DNA of 64,000 bases from Bettongia penicillata ogilbyi (taxonomy: Eukaryota; Chordata; Mammalia; Diprotodontia; Potoroidae). Of this stretch, positions 1 through 12,235 are shown in pieces. Every line of letters starts with the position of its first letter. The stretch's first letter is position 1. Location: positions 2,686,215-2,750,214 of the forward strand of contig JAJHZJ010000008.1 in the NCBI GenBank assembly GCA_023548195.1, written 5' to 3'. The notes under the pieces are model-generated. The model saw only the letters and a list, made by a program, of their open reading frames with translations. It was not told the origin of the DNA and did not search any database. A program made the position numbers and the translations under genes.

Positions 1-519
1 TGAAGAAATGGCTGGCCTGGGCCCCCTCCTTACATGGAACCTAACTATGTATAGCCTAACCATGCACAAGAAAATCTAACTGGGTAAAAAACGTTTATAT
101 CCCAGACTATGGCATGAAGGAGAGCCACAAACCCAATGTGCACATATATCAAGGACAGATCCCTCAGACAGACAATGTGTTGGGCCCAGAATTAAGTAAG
201 GAAGAGAATGAGCTGGATTGCAGATAGAAAATCGTGCCTTCTGATTAAGGATCCCCAGCTGTTCCCTTGTTACAAAAAACAAAAAAAAAAAAAACAATTC
301 TTCAACACAATTGTTCTCTCAACAACGCAAATATGTTTGCAAATGATGGAACATTGCAATATCCAAGGAATCAAATTTTCAGATGATCCAAATAGCAGTG
401 GAGAAATTTGAATGAGAGTAAAGTTGGCAACAACCTATTTCCACCAATGACCTACATATGGAAAGAAGAGTGAAGGATATTGTCAGGGAAATGTAGGGCC
501 AGAAAAGGGGGCAGTATAA

Positions 520-735
520 AAATAACATCATCACCACTATCTTCATCATCTGACTAAAATGTATATAGTACTTCAAATAGGTGCTAGTATTTTTCTAATT
601 TTGCAGATGAGGAAACTAAAGCAAACAGTTTAAGTGACTTGTCCACAGTCACACAACTAGTAACTGTCTGAGGCATGATTTGAACTCAGGCCTTCCTGAC
701 TAGAGAGGTCCAGCTCTCTATCTAGTCTGTCCATT
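520..735 (-). repeat. MIR-type SINE, antisense
   Basis: 'cagatgaggaaactaaagc', 'cacacaactagtaact', 'gaactcaggccttcctgac'. Confidence 0.85.
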
Positions 736-1884
736 CATATAGCAGTCATATAGTGGAGGGACAACAGAGGGATAACCAAGTACTGCCATGGCAGTCATGA
801 ACAATAAAAATGTGAACATTGGTAGATCCTTAATGAAAGATCTATTGGACTTAAACATTGCTTTTACATGTAATTAGAAAAAAAAATTTTTAAAGATCTA
901 TGGAAAATTTGTACAAGGATCACATAAGATGAAAAGGTATGAATGAGTTCTGATCTGGGTTAATGTAGGAAAGACACAGTGTGGTGAGATGGTGGTCATA
1001 TTGGGTTTTATACATGTTTAAGTTTTATGCATAAAGAAAAGTAAGAAGATAAATGTACAGGGTACCAGCCACCTTCACATGTAGAAAATGGCCTTGCCAT
1101 ACAAATATGCATTTAAAACCTGACCCAAAGAACATGTGATCCTTATCAATAGCTTAATGACTTCCCATAATAAAATTTAAAATAAAGGACTCATTCTATG
1201 GTAAGAACTCCAAAGTGATTTAAGACCTGTTAAGGTCAAGACATCCTCTCATCACAAGGGTTTAAATGGGAACACCAGCTCCCAGTGTTCAGCCAAGAGT
1301 GCTGTATTATTGCCAAATGCCTGATTAAAAACCATATACAATGAGGCTCTAACCGAAACACAGAAGTTTTAAAGCACACATTTAAATAGCAATAGTCCTT
1401 CTTTCTCCAAGATAAATGTGTCCATTAACCTTATGATGCTACAGAGAAGATTTCTTTCCCTTTGACAAATTTTTCAAGCCATTCATAAGAAAATGATGAC
1501 ACAGAAAATGATTTAGGTGGTTGGCTGCTAAGTGGGCACTTCCCTGCTTTCAATTGTTACAGGCTCAGCTGTGTCTGAAAGTATACTAATCATTTTAACT
1601 AATTCACAAGGTCTTGACGTACTCAACTAACACCACCACACACAAAAGCATGGAGGCTTATGTATAAAGTCATTACTGTATCAGAAAGAGCTAGGGCAAG
1701 AAAAACCTAAAGGGAAATAGAATTTACTTTCAGAAAGTAGTTAAATGGGACCAGATATCAGGAAACCTAGGGTTTAAGGACTTATTTGGATTTTAACTTT
1801 ATATTAGAACTTAGATATGTTTTTCACCTTTCTAACCTTCAGTATTCATAGAACAAAAAAGTTAGATTAGAATATATCCAAGGT

Positions 1885-1985
1885 AGTAATTCTTAATCTT
1901 TTTTATCATGGACCCCTTTGACCATATGGTAATGCCCACGGACTTCTCAGAATAATGTTTTTAAATGGATAAAATGAAAATTAAC
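1885..1985. repeat. MITE-like repeat, left half
   Basis: 'taattcttaatcttttttat', 'catggacccctttgacc' and 'cagaataatgtttttaaatg' match the family at 36,483. Confidence 0.65.
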
Positions 1986-2224
1986 ATATGCAAATACAAC
2001 TATCAGTTTATTGGGTTTTTTTTAAAATTCACAGACATGGAGACAATGATGAGAGGAGCTTGCCTAATACATGGAGAAGGAAGGGTGAGGCAAGAAGAAA
2101 GAGTGAGATGGGGTTGAGGAAAAGAACAGGCAGAGATGAGAGAGAGAGCAGAGCAACACAGCTAGCATGAGTGAGAGAGGGACTGATTTTACCTAAGGGA
2201 GCTTGTTTGTGGGGAGGCCTGAAG

Positions 2225-2470
2225 GAGGGAAGGCTTAGGGATGGCCATGTTCCCTTTATTGGTAATGTGTACAAACTTCATTGTTACCATAGTGGAGTTG
2301 GCTTTCTGGTATCTGAATAAATATTTTTGGTTTATCTTTGAGGAAGAGAGTGTATATTTTGCGAATTTGCCCTGGAAATATGCTTGCATATTCATAGCAG
2401 CCACTGTGGGTATTGCCTACAATATGCAGAAGGAAGTACAGATAAGCAATACAGTTTTGAAATAACAGGA
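2225..2470 (+). repeat. LTR-like interspersed repeat, copy A
   Basis: Shares order and wording with 60,655-60,935: 'aggcttagggatg', 'ttggctttctggtatctgaa', 'taaatatttt', 'gcatattcatagcagccac'. The AATAAATA could be a polyadenylation signal. Family not identified. Confidence 0.7.
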
Positions 2471-2629
2471 TAATTTTTTTTAAAGTAAGCTACATGACAT
2501 GAAGATTCATAGTTTCATATTCAATTCTCTTTTTGTGTTCTATTATAAAAATGAATGTCTGGGTTGGGAATGGAAATATTTAAGTTCAGAATAAAAATTT
2601 TAAAAACGTAAAAGGAAAATAGGATTGTA

Positions 2630-2860
2630 GATTTAAAGCTGGAAAGGGTTTGAGGACTTATTTAGGCCATTTTAGAGACCATCTGGTCTGACCCCCTTAT
2701 ATTAGTTATGAGGAAACCAAAGTCCAATGGGGCTAATAAATTCCTTGCATAAAGTCACACAGATAGTAGCATCCAGAATGTGAAGCCAGGTCCTCTGACT
2801 CTGAATCCACCACTTTCCCCTACATCACATTGGCTCTGACAAGTCAGGCTACCCTAAAGA
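2630..2860 (-). repeat. MIR-type SINE, antisense
   Basis: 'gaggaaaccaaagtcc', 'agtcacacagatagtagc', 'gtcctctgactctgaatcc'. Confidence 0.85.
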
Positions 2861-2924
2861 TCTAGAATTGTATTTAAAATCTCCTCCCAACTTTTCTTTT
2901 TTTCTTTTTTTTTCTAGTTGTGCT

Positions 2925-3490
2925 TTTATTTTTAAGGAAGCAGTGTAGTGGAAAGCACATTGGCCCTCTGGCTCTGGAGTCAAAAGACTTGCGTTCAAAT
3001 CATGCTTTGAACACTTACCATCTGGAAATATATTTTGCATGGTTTCACATGTATAATTGATATCACATTCTTTATCTTCACAATGGGTGGGGAAGCATAG
3101 GAGGGAGAGAATTTGAGATGCAATTTTTAAAAATTAGTTTTTAAAAAAGAAAAAAGCAATTTACATGATAACTTTGTTACATATTTAAAAGGAACACAGC
3201 AAGTTGTACATAATAGATTTGAGCTTCATATGTAATCATCTTTTTAAAATCATACTATGTTATAGAAATGCTTGTTTTATTCCATAAATTAAAAATAAAA
3301 TTAAAATTAAAAAAAAGAAAAAATTAATGTTAAAAAATATAATCAATCTAATGCTTACCAATCTGTGTGATCATGGGCAAGTCATTAAAAGCTCCCTGGG
3401 CCTCGGTTTCCCTATCTGAAAACTGGAAGGGGAGTGTGTGTAGGATTAGATGGCCTAGTAAGTCTCTTATAGCAGAATAGCTCTGATCCT
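2925..3490 (+). repeat. MIR split by an L1-tail insertion
   Basis: The sense MIR runs 2,925-3,018 ('gagtcaaaagacttgcgttc') and resumes at about 3,355 ('gtgtgatcatgggcaagtc') to 3,490. The insert (about 3,019-3,350) has L1-tail wording: 'ttttgcatggtttcacatg', 'gagagaatttgaga'. A 'cttacc' occurs on both sides. Confidence 0.75.
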
Positions 3491-4529
3491 ACTTTCCTTT
3501 TGATTGGGAAAAGATGATATAATATCAGACCAATATAATACATGAATCCTGTAGGATGTCAAAGATCTTTGTGCAAAGATCTCTCTTAAAAAAAAAGAAA
3601 AGAAAAAGGCAACCCCAAATGTCTGGGAAAGGAAGGTTCTATCCCTTTCACTTACGTATTTTCCCTTTTAAATGTGGTCCCTCTGCCTAACGGTTCAGTG
3701 AAAGACCTTTTTCCTTATTGCCACTTATTAGCTATGACAGGTGGCAACACTTCTCTCAGATAGAGCCTCACTTCACCACAATTATCCAGCAATGCCTTAC
3801 AGGCAAAAGGCTGCTCCAAGCTCCTTCCTTCTGGATACTTTCCCCAAAGGCAGCCAGTTCAAAGCAAACCTCTCTTAACTGGAACACTGACACCTTTGGG
3901 AACTTTCTAATCAGAAAAATCCCCTTCCTCCTGTTGGGGTGGTAACAACAGACATAAAGATGAAAATTTCGATCCCACTGAATTCACATTTAGCATTTTT
4001 TAACAAGTTGGGATAGGGGTGGCGCATGGGGAGAGTGTGCTTCTAGAAAAAAAGCATCACTGCTATTGAAGGGCATAGCTGGACTGCTATAGATCTCCAA
4101 GAAATGCAGCTTTAGTCAGATAGAGGAATAATCCTTGTTAATGATATCACCCAGAGTGGGGAAATAAATTTACTATGAACCTGACCAAAAAAAAGGGGTG
4201 GATGGTGTTGTGGGAGTTTTAATAGATGGATTATATACATCTGTGGCTTATTTATCCTTCATATATCTATAAATATAACAAAGTAGGGGCTCCCTAACAA
4301 TATGGTTTAGAACTTAAAACTGGTAAAAAAAAATGAAATGGTTAGAATGTTTTTCTTTCTTTAAAGTATCTTTATTTTTTTTCCTCTCTATTCCTTCTGA
4401 TTCTCATATTTTGAGGGAAAAAAGGAAAAGGAAAGGATATGAGAAGGAAATAAGAAAATTTAAAAGAAGACAATAGGGAAAGATTGTATTTATCAAATTA
4501 TTATACAACTGGGAAGGATCTTAGCAAAC

Positions 4530-4640
4530 ACTTAGTCTAGAGTTAGAGCACCTGTGACCTCGAGGCTACATGTGGCATTCTAGGTCCCCCAAGTGTGGCC
4601 CTTTGATTGAATCCAAATTTCACAGAACAAATCTCCTTAA
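4530..4640. repeat. Fragment of the same hAT-type MITE
   Basis: Reads 'ggctacatgtggcattctag' to 'cacagaacaaatctcc', matching the left half of the element at 59,872 and stopping near its centre of symmetry. Confidence 0.75.
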
Positions 4641-4664
4641 TAAAATAAAATAAAGATGAGTCTT

Positions 4665-4805
4665 CCTAACTCCAGGCCCAGCATTCTATCCGATGTGCCA
4701 TCAACTACCCGCTAGAGAAGCACAAAGCAGGGAGGTGAAGAAGAAATAGCCTTTCAAATTCTGTAAAATGAGGGGATTAGACTCACCTACTGTGCTCTAG
4801 AACAG
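4665..4805. repeat. Composite repeat, copy 1
   Basis: MIR-end-like 'ccaggcccagcattctatcc', then 'ggaggtgaagaa' and 'tagcctttcaaattctgtaa', then 'ggattagactcacct'. Matched by 5,995-6,135. Confidence 0.75.
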
Positions 4806-5919
4806 GCAAGTGTACCATCTAGTTCCCCTCCAGTCATTTACACTTCCAACCCAGACAGTTCTGATGTAACACAACATAGGCAGCGCAGCATCCCCACACA
4901 TCATGGAGCTATACAAAATCTCTCAATAAAAACCACAGGGCCAATGGTAAAAAATGGGGCTAGGAATACTACGTTCAAAAACTTTGTCAGTGACACATTA
5001 AAAAAATAGAAACCTAATTTTCAAAATCAAGAGCACAGTTTTTATACATGTTAAGAAATAACTACTACAATAAATAATGTCAAGTATCTGAGGCCTCTGG
5101 CTGGCTGGCAAAATCTCAGCAAATAGGGCAGGCTACTACTCTGGGCCTCAGGGGCTGGAGGTCATGGAGGAAGGGGTTGGGGAGCAGACCAGCCCCGCTT
5201 CAACCACAGCTCCTCCTGCACCAAGCTAGGCAATAAATATGGCACTTTGCCTTAACAAAATCCTATAGTTTGCTTGTGGAATTGGTCATCTGAAGGGTTA
5301 CAGCTGGTGCATTAATGCATTTTTCTTCATGTTGTTTCTGACAGATGAAACTGAGCATAAGCAAACACACTGGAAATATGCTCAAATCCTTCCCTACTAT
5401 GTTAACTGTGTTGGAACAAATTTGAGTTCTCATAACAAGTTTATGGCCACAGTGACAGTATTCTCTACCTGCTTCTACTACCAGGTGTGGATCTAAACCA
5501 CGCCCTGGAGTCTTAACCCTTTGATTTCTAGAACTCGGGCCTTGGGTCCTTCTGGTCTGATTGGTTAGGGTCTAGTGCCTTCTATTTCAGATGGGCACCA
5601 GATATGCTTTCCTCTATTCCCTGGCCATCAGCAGCTGCCTAGAACCTAGAACCAGAAATCACGTTCTGAGAATTTATTCTAACCCCACCCCCACCCTCTT
5701 CCCAGTTCCAGAACCACAATAAAAATAAATTCCGCCTTTACCTCAGGAAAGGGAATGCCAGTCTAATCCAAAACATAATACTTCTATTTGGCCACCACTT
5801 TCCCATAGAAATTGTTTTCCTCCATTAGAATATAAACTCCCTGGTTTCATTTTTGTATTTTTCCCCCAACACTTAGCATAGTGCTTCCTCATTTATAAGT
5901 GCCCAACAAATCCTTTTCC

Positions 5920-6135
5920 CTGAGGCAAATAAAGATTAAGTAATTCGCCCAGGGTCATAGAGGTAGGAAATGAATGAGGATGGATTGGTACTCAGGTGAT
6001 CCAGATTCCAGGCCCAACACTATTCAATGTGCCACCCACAGCCTGCTGGAGAAGTATAGAGAATCAGGAGGTGAAGAATTAGCCTTTCAAATTCTGTAAC
6101 ATGAGAGAATTAGACTCATCTAGATGGTCTTGAAC
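5920..6135. repeat. Antisense MIR followed by composite repeat, copy 2
   Basis: 'gcccagggtcatagagg' leads into 'ccaggcccaacactattcaa', 'ggaggtgaagaattagcc' and 'gagaattagactcatc'. Confidence 0.75.
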
Positions 6136-6299
6136 ATCCTCCTTGCATCACTAGCTCGATAATTTCTAATTACGGCCATTTCATTCTTACCTCTTTAAGT
6201 TAACCCCCAAATCTCCCAGAATTTCTCAGTAGAGAGAATATTGATTTATGATCACCACTGCCAACGATAAACTCCAAGTTTCAACAAAGGGAGGGCATG

Positions 6300-7142
6300 G
6301 GGTCAAGAAAAGGCCCAGAAGTGAGTAGATTTCTCTAGTGGAAGGAATCGTAATGATTTGGGAAATTAACTGTATGGCGAACTTTTTCTCCATGCTTCTG
6401 GTGCCTCATCTTGGGATAAAAATAACCCTGACATTGCTGGTAGGTGACTTAACAATCCCATCACAGTTGAAGACGATATTCACTGTCCAAGAACCAGGCT
6501 ATGTACAGCAATGCTCATTGCTAAATAGGAGGTCTACTAGGTCATAAAGTCTTTCACCCCAGAGTCCCAATGAAAAACAGAAAAACACAAAGAAGCTCTC
6601 AGTCCCACACGGTACCCTTCCAGTTATGGTGTTAGCATGATGGAAAATAGGACAAAAGATATGAAGAGTCTCAAGTTTTCAGACCATAAATATTCATCTA
6701 ACTGTGGGTGCCCTAAATTTCCAAATATCGAGCAGATATAGCACTGGAGGAAAGAAATCATCTAATATTGACATTCTCACTTTAATTAAACCAGAAAAAT
6801 GTGAGGACGTTGTAGCTGAATGGAAGGACAGTTCACAGGTTCTCTTTAGAGATAGATAAAAGAATTGAACAAGAGAGCTTAGAAACCATGTCAGCGAGTA
6901 AACATTTGATATCCTTGCTAAAGGAGAGAATCATGATAAACAAGGGCAAAACAGTTTAGAATTAAAAGCCATTTGCAAACCTCTATGGAACATAGTGTAA
7001 GATTATTAGCAGTATCCTCTTATAAAACAGTAAGAGAAAAAGAAAAAAGTTTACAGAAAATCAGGGGTGAGATTCAATAAAGCAAGATAATCTGAGTTGG
7101 TCCACAAAAATGAGGTTAGACAGACAAAAATTTGAAAAGGTC
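6300..7142 (+). mobile_element. Probable upstream (endonuclease) part of the same RTE element
   Basis: Lies directly left of the L1-derived insertion that splits the element. Short translated stretches such as TLLVGDLTIP (about 6,430-6,460) resemble the GDFN region of an apurinic endonuclease, but similarity is weak and the reading frame is broken repeatedly. Confidence 0.4.
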
Positions 7143-7155
7143 TGTCAAAATTTCT

Positions 7156-8326
7156 TTTTTTAATTTTTCATTTTTAACACCATATCACATAAAACAATTC
7201 CAACTTTTGGTCAGGTGATACTTTAAAATATAGACCACAAATGAATTTTTAACATTAACCAACCCAACTGAGACACAAATAATAACTATGCATGCTAACT
7301 TCATAAGCCTTTGACCTGATTGTCTCCACACTATTGCTAAGAATTAAAGGACCCTAACTTATTGCTGTTGGTCTAAAGTCCTAAGTCTGATAGCTTAATT
7401 TTAGACTTAACCTCGGATGTTTCTCTACCAACGATCTATAATTTAATGGATCTGGTATTAAGCTTACAAACCTTTTGACTATAGGAAATAGTCACTAAGA
7501 GCAGGGACACTACAGGGAAACAATACCTCCTCAACTTGATGTCAATTCCAGGCAAGAGTAGATTGTCAGCTTGCATTCAGTCAGGCTTAAAGTCTGCCAG
7601 GTGTCAGTGAGGAAACTGAGTCAGGAGAATCCTACCTCAGCCCAAGATGAACAGCTGCTCTCCCACCCTTCCCATGAGATCACCTTTTGCAGTTCATACC
7701 AGCATTTCACAGGCTTACTTGTATCATTGACTGGAGGTTTAGACTGCCTTTCTTGCTATCCATACCAGGAGTTAGACTCAGAAGAAGTCACTTAAGCTTT
7801 GGGTGGGGGCGGGGCCATCACTCAGGGCTGAGGTTTAGATCAGCTGCTCTCTACTGCCAGAACTGCCTGGACAATGGATCCAGGTTGTTTCCTGGCCACT
7901 GTAGCTGCCTGCAGTCAGCTGCTGCTGTTGCTGCCATCACCTGGGGCTTTTGCTGGATGAACCCCACTCCCCTCTTGCCCAGTTGGGAAAGCCCTCCCAC
8001 ACTGACCTTTGGAGCTTTCTTTGTTGATTGTGGGTTGAGGTATCTGGGACCCTCCCTGCTGGGAACTCTGCCCCAGAGCTCTGTTCAAGTCCTGTTCCTC
8101 CCAATGCCACCGCCAAGGCTGTGTTCCACTCTGCTCAGCATCCTGTGAGACAGACCTTTCCTGAGAGCCCTCTAGGTTACCTTTGGCTGGAAATCTTTCA
8201 CACTGTTGTTCTGTGGCTTCTGCTGCTCTAGAATTTGCTGAAAGTCATTTTTTACAGGTATTTTGTGGGTTGTGGGGGAAACGCTAGAGTATATGCATCT
8301 TTCTACTCCACCATCTTGGCTCTGCC
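7156..8326 (-). mobile_element. L1-derived insertion carrying the 5' UTR but no ORF, reverse strand
   Basis: Reverse complement begins 'ggcagagccaagatggtgga' and then parallels the 5' UTR of the half-L1 at 43,978 ('tctagagcagcagaagccac' here against 'tctggagcagagcaagccac' there). The other end is T-rich ('tttttttaatttttcattt'), that is, a poly(A) tail on the minus strand. Flanking direct repeats are 'tgtcaaaatttct' (7,143-7,155) and 'tgtcacaatttct' (8,327-8,339), 12 of 13 matching. At 1.17 kb it has no ORF1 or ORF2 that I can see, so it was mobilised as an internally deleted or non-autonomous copy. Confidence 0.75.
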
Positions 8327-8339
8327 TGTCACAATTTCT

Positions 8340-9850
8340 ATAACAAACTATTCAGTTCATCAATGACAGTGGAGCTAACATGTTTGAACTCAAAGATCAT
8401 AGTCCTTGATACACAACACAAGGAAGTAGAAATGGCTCTAAAGAGGAAAAAAATGGGAATCACTGCCAGACCAGACCAAGCAGACACAGAGGTTGTCCAT
8501 GTTGAAGGTGATATGATTTTGACAGCACTAAGGGATTAATCTCAAGATATGTGAAAGGGAAGAAACTCAACTACTGGAGAAAATCAGACAATATTACTAG
8601 CAAAAAAAAAAAAAAGCGACTGAGTGAACCAAATATCCACTTTTTCACCTTTACAAAATCTTTAGCAGATTGATCTATACACGTATCAAGGACATCCTTG
8701 ATGAAAATATGACAATGGAACAAGAGGGTTTTCATAACACACTCTAGGTTAGACTTACTGTCTTACAATTACAGACTTTACTGTCTTACAAATGATTGAA
8801 AAGTACAGAGAAACAACATTCATTGGTGTTTTTTTGTTTGTTGATTATAAAAACACATTTGACTAAGTGAAGCAAAATTTGACCTCAAAAGTTCTCTTCC
8901 ACTAGAGTAGTTATGCACATGTTAAGTTCATATAAAATTCCTTCATTAGTGAAACAGCAAAGACAATTATCTTCAATCGCTGTTGATAGATATCAAGTGA
9001 AACATAAAGAAGGCCAATTTGCCAAAGATGTTTGCCATCATCAGGGAAGGATGTTCAGAGAAGAGTCCAAATAAATAGACAGAAGATTAGGTCCTCCCAA
9101 AAGATGCTGTGGTTTGTGGATGACCCTGGATCTATGGCATCAAGCTATGGAACACTACAGTTTTCTAATGAAATTTGTAATTCCTCAAAAGTGTTCAACC
9201 TCATAACCTACAAAAGAAAGGCCTGAAGAATATCCATTATCCAGACTAGGATAAACAATTGTACTAAAAGCTGACTGAGCTGGTCCATCAGTATAGAGAT
9301 AGCAATATACACTTACAGAGATATCTTTAAAGAAATCTACTGATATGGATATATTGACACATATCAAAATCTAGATATAACCTATATATAATGTACTTAG
9401 ACCTAGCAATCTATCTATAGAGATGATCTAATCTATATGTATATCAATATATCTAGATCTAAATAGATATCTAGTACTATAAACAACCTGTGAACTATAT
9501 GTGTACATAATCTATATATTGATAGATCTATATTTATGTTTATCTATAGAAACAGATTTGGGATAGATACTGAAGATAGACAATGAGCTGGGCACAGATT
9601 TAAATCTAAATTGTATTTAAAGAAAGTGGGATGAATTAGTTTGGAAAGTTACACAGTTCAGGCAAGTAGAAGATTTTCTCTACCTTTTTAATACCAATGT
9701 TCTTCCAACAATGCTGGATGGCTGTGAATCATGGCATATCACAGTCTTTTAAGAGTTAAAATTCTGAGTCACCGAAAAGGGCAATGGAGAGACATATAAA
9801 TAGACTGCAGGACATTACCAATGAATAATTATATATGAACAGATGAAAAG
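8340..9850 (+). mobile_element. RTE-clade non-LTR retrotransposon, decayed reverse-transcriptase part
   Basis: Translating across stops gives RTE-like landmarks in order: a segment like FVDYKNTFD (8,835-8,875) matching the FVDYKKAFD motif, then IQINRQKIRS (about 9,070) matching the region before the FADD box, then MLDGCESWH (about 9,710-9,740) matching the YGCETW motif near the end of RTE ORFs. Many stops and indels. An AT-rich microsatellite interrupts it near 9,360-9,560. Confidence 0.7.
9360..9560. repeat. AT-rich TATC/TAGA microsatellite
   Basis: Imperfect 'atctatat'/'tagatata' repeats with many short palindromes. Confidence 0.8.
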
Positions 9851-9854
9851 AGAT

Positions 9855-9985
9855 CACAGAGATGTAAGAAAGGTAGCATGGCTTAATGGATAGAGGGATA
9901 GTCTCTGAGTCAGAAAGACTTTGGTTCCATTTTCATCTCTGAGGCCCATTACATATGTGACCCTGGGCAAATCAAGGGCCAGTGC
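9855..9985 (+). repeat. MIR-type SINE
   Basis: 'gcatggcttaatggataga' to 'gtgaccctgggcaaatc'. Confidence 0.85.
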
Positions 9986-10308
9986 CCCCTAGGCTAGAAA
10001 TTGAAGACATATGGAGACTGGGGGTAGGGCGCAGGCACTGAGAGTCAATGTATCTTGGATGCATAGTCTAGCTATGTTGGGGCTAAGTGAACAGGACTCC
10101 TTTTGCGTATTGGTCAATGACCTTAGGTATGTCTACCTAACATGGAAACTTAACAGGGTCAAAGTGTCACAACTGCCCCTAACCATGCTCATTATAAGCT
10201 GCTGAGAATATCCTTTGTCCATTTCAAATAGAGCCTTATAATGTGGACAACAGTGGAATTGTTAGGTGCCAATTTTTTCCTTTTACCAACAGAAAGACAA
10301 GTTCCAGG

Positions 10309-10790
10309 TGTGGTGGATAATTGATAACTGAGGAAATTATCTGAGCAATACAATTAATTAGCAAAACAGGTATAATAAATGGGTCAATGGACTCCCCAGT
10401 CAAAGACCTGAAATGCAGAGCAAAAGATTTTTATTAAAAACAATCAAATAAAACCAATTAATTAAAAGAAAGCAATTAACAGTATACAAAATTAGGTAAT
10501 CTGATGTCTAATTGGAGGAAAGATGAAAGATTTTCCAAATTGGGAGGTGGCAGGGGGTGAACAATGAGTTGGGAGGGGAATGGGGTCTTTCCTTTCCCAA
10601 AATGAAGAGCTAGTGATTAATTGCATCCACCTGCATTTATGAAACAAGAGGTGGCTTATGCCACTGAGTTGATTTGCATGGATGATTCACAGAAAAACAA
10701 GATGGAGGATAATACATGTGGGAATACAAGATGGAATCAATACTCATGAGATAGAATCCTAACTGATTCTCTTGAACCCCATACCAAACC
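10309..10790 (-). repeat. Possible antisense solo LTR
   Basis: The plus strand starts 'tgtggtggataattg'. On the minus strand an AATAAA is followed by 'aatcttttgctctgcatttc' and 'ttgactggggagtcc', a polyadenylation/R-U5 style layout. The right boundary and any target duplication were not found. Confidence 0.35.
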
Positions 10791-10824
10791 TAATAGAAAA
10801 AAGGTGTCCCATTCCTTCAAATAG

Positions 10825-11045
10825 ACACATCAAAGATCATAGAAAGCCTAGATTTGATGCCAGAAGGGACCTTAGAAGTCATGGTGTCTAACTCCATCAT
10901 TTTACAGACAAGGAAACTGAGGCCCAGGAAGATTAAGTGATTTGTCCAAGATTGCATGTCTACTTTGAAAACTGCAGTAGAAGTGGGACTGAAATCCAAG
11001 TCTTTCTAACTTCAAGGCCACAGCTCTATCCATACCACATTGTTT
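10825..11045 (-). repeat. MIR-type SINE, antisense
   Basis: 'agaagggaccttagaagtc', 'caaggaaactgaggccc', 'ccacagctctatccatacc'. Confidence 0.9.
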
Positions 11046-11849
11046 CAGGAATAGCGTGTGTTGTTGAAGTTTGTACCGAGCCAACTGCAGTCAGACTGGC
11101 TATAAAACCCCACGGATCATTTTGTAAGTTTCCACATGTAAACCAAGACAAAAGATATGGTTATATCCCTGAGTATCTGTTCCCTAGAAGAGCACACTCC
11201 AGACAACACCCAGCCCTTCAAAGAACACATAGGGAAAAGAGTTCCTTAGGGCTAGGTAGGATTCTTCAGACTTCCTCCTCAAGGATCTATAATCATTGAT
11301 GGATTAAAAGCCCACAAGAAGACCAATGAAAAAAGAGTCTTTCCAATTAACAAGCACTTATTTCCTCTCTCATTCAACTTCAACTCACCCCCTAAAAAAG
11401 AAAAATAAAACCCTTGTAACAAATCTATGTAGTCAAGTCAAACAAATTCCCATATTGATCATGTCTAAAGAAATGGGTCTCATTCTGCATATTGAGTCCA
11501 CTGCCTCTCTGTCAAGAGGTGGATAGGATACTTCATCATTGGCGTTTCAGTCACCATTGGCCACTATGTTGATCAGAGTTCTTAGGTCCTTCAGCCATTC
11601 ATTTTTACAATGTTGTAACCTTGTGTAGTTTTTCTCCACATTATGCTTCCTTCACTCTCTGGATGGCCTAAAAGCATCATCAGAGGTGTTTCATAGAGAA
11701 AAAGGAAACTTCAGGAAGCACCTTTTCTCCATCTCTTCCTTCCAATCCTGGTCCATAGGAGAACAACGCTTAAGTTCAATGTTGCTTCTTCTTCGGAGGC
11801 CTTTGCCATCAATGATCCCTTCCCCACTGCCCTAGGGAGCAGATCAAGG

Positions 11850-12235
11850 CCTAACCTTCTTATACCTTGTTAGAGTCTTTTTCACCTTACTCCCCTTCAG
11901 TGTACTTATTCTGGCCTCCTTAAATACACTGAGCACCACCCATGTTGGCTATTCTTTTACTCTTCACCTTTGCCTCCTGGCTGCCTTATCAACTCTTCTT
12001 AAGGTCCCAGTTTCTGCAAGAATGCTGTAATGCCAGGTCCTTCCCTTGGAGATATCTCCAATGAATCCCATCTATATCTAGTTGTATGTATTTGTGTGCA
12101 TGCTGTTTTCTCCATTAGACTGTGAGCTACCAGAGAACTGAGACTGTTGCTTGCCTTTCTTTGTATCCCAAACTCTTAAAACAATGCCAGGCACATAGTA
12201 GGTACTTAGTAAATGCTTGTTGACTTGACTTAATT
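11850..12235 (+). repeat. L2 3' end
   Basis: Ends 'ccaggcacatagtaggtac', 'ttagtaaatgcttgttgac', after 'gactgtgagctaccagagaa'. Confidence 0.85.

Noticed and set aside
7571..8231. Frames of 67-153 residues on the plus strand
   Set aside because: They lie antisense to the L1-derived 5' UTR inserted at 7,156-8,326.
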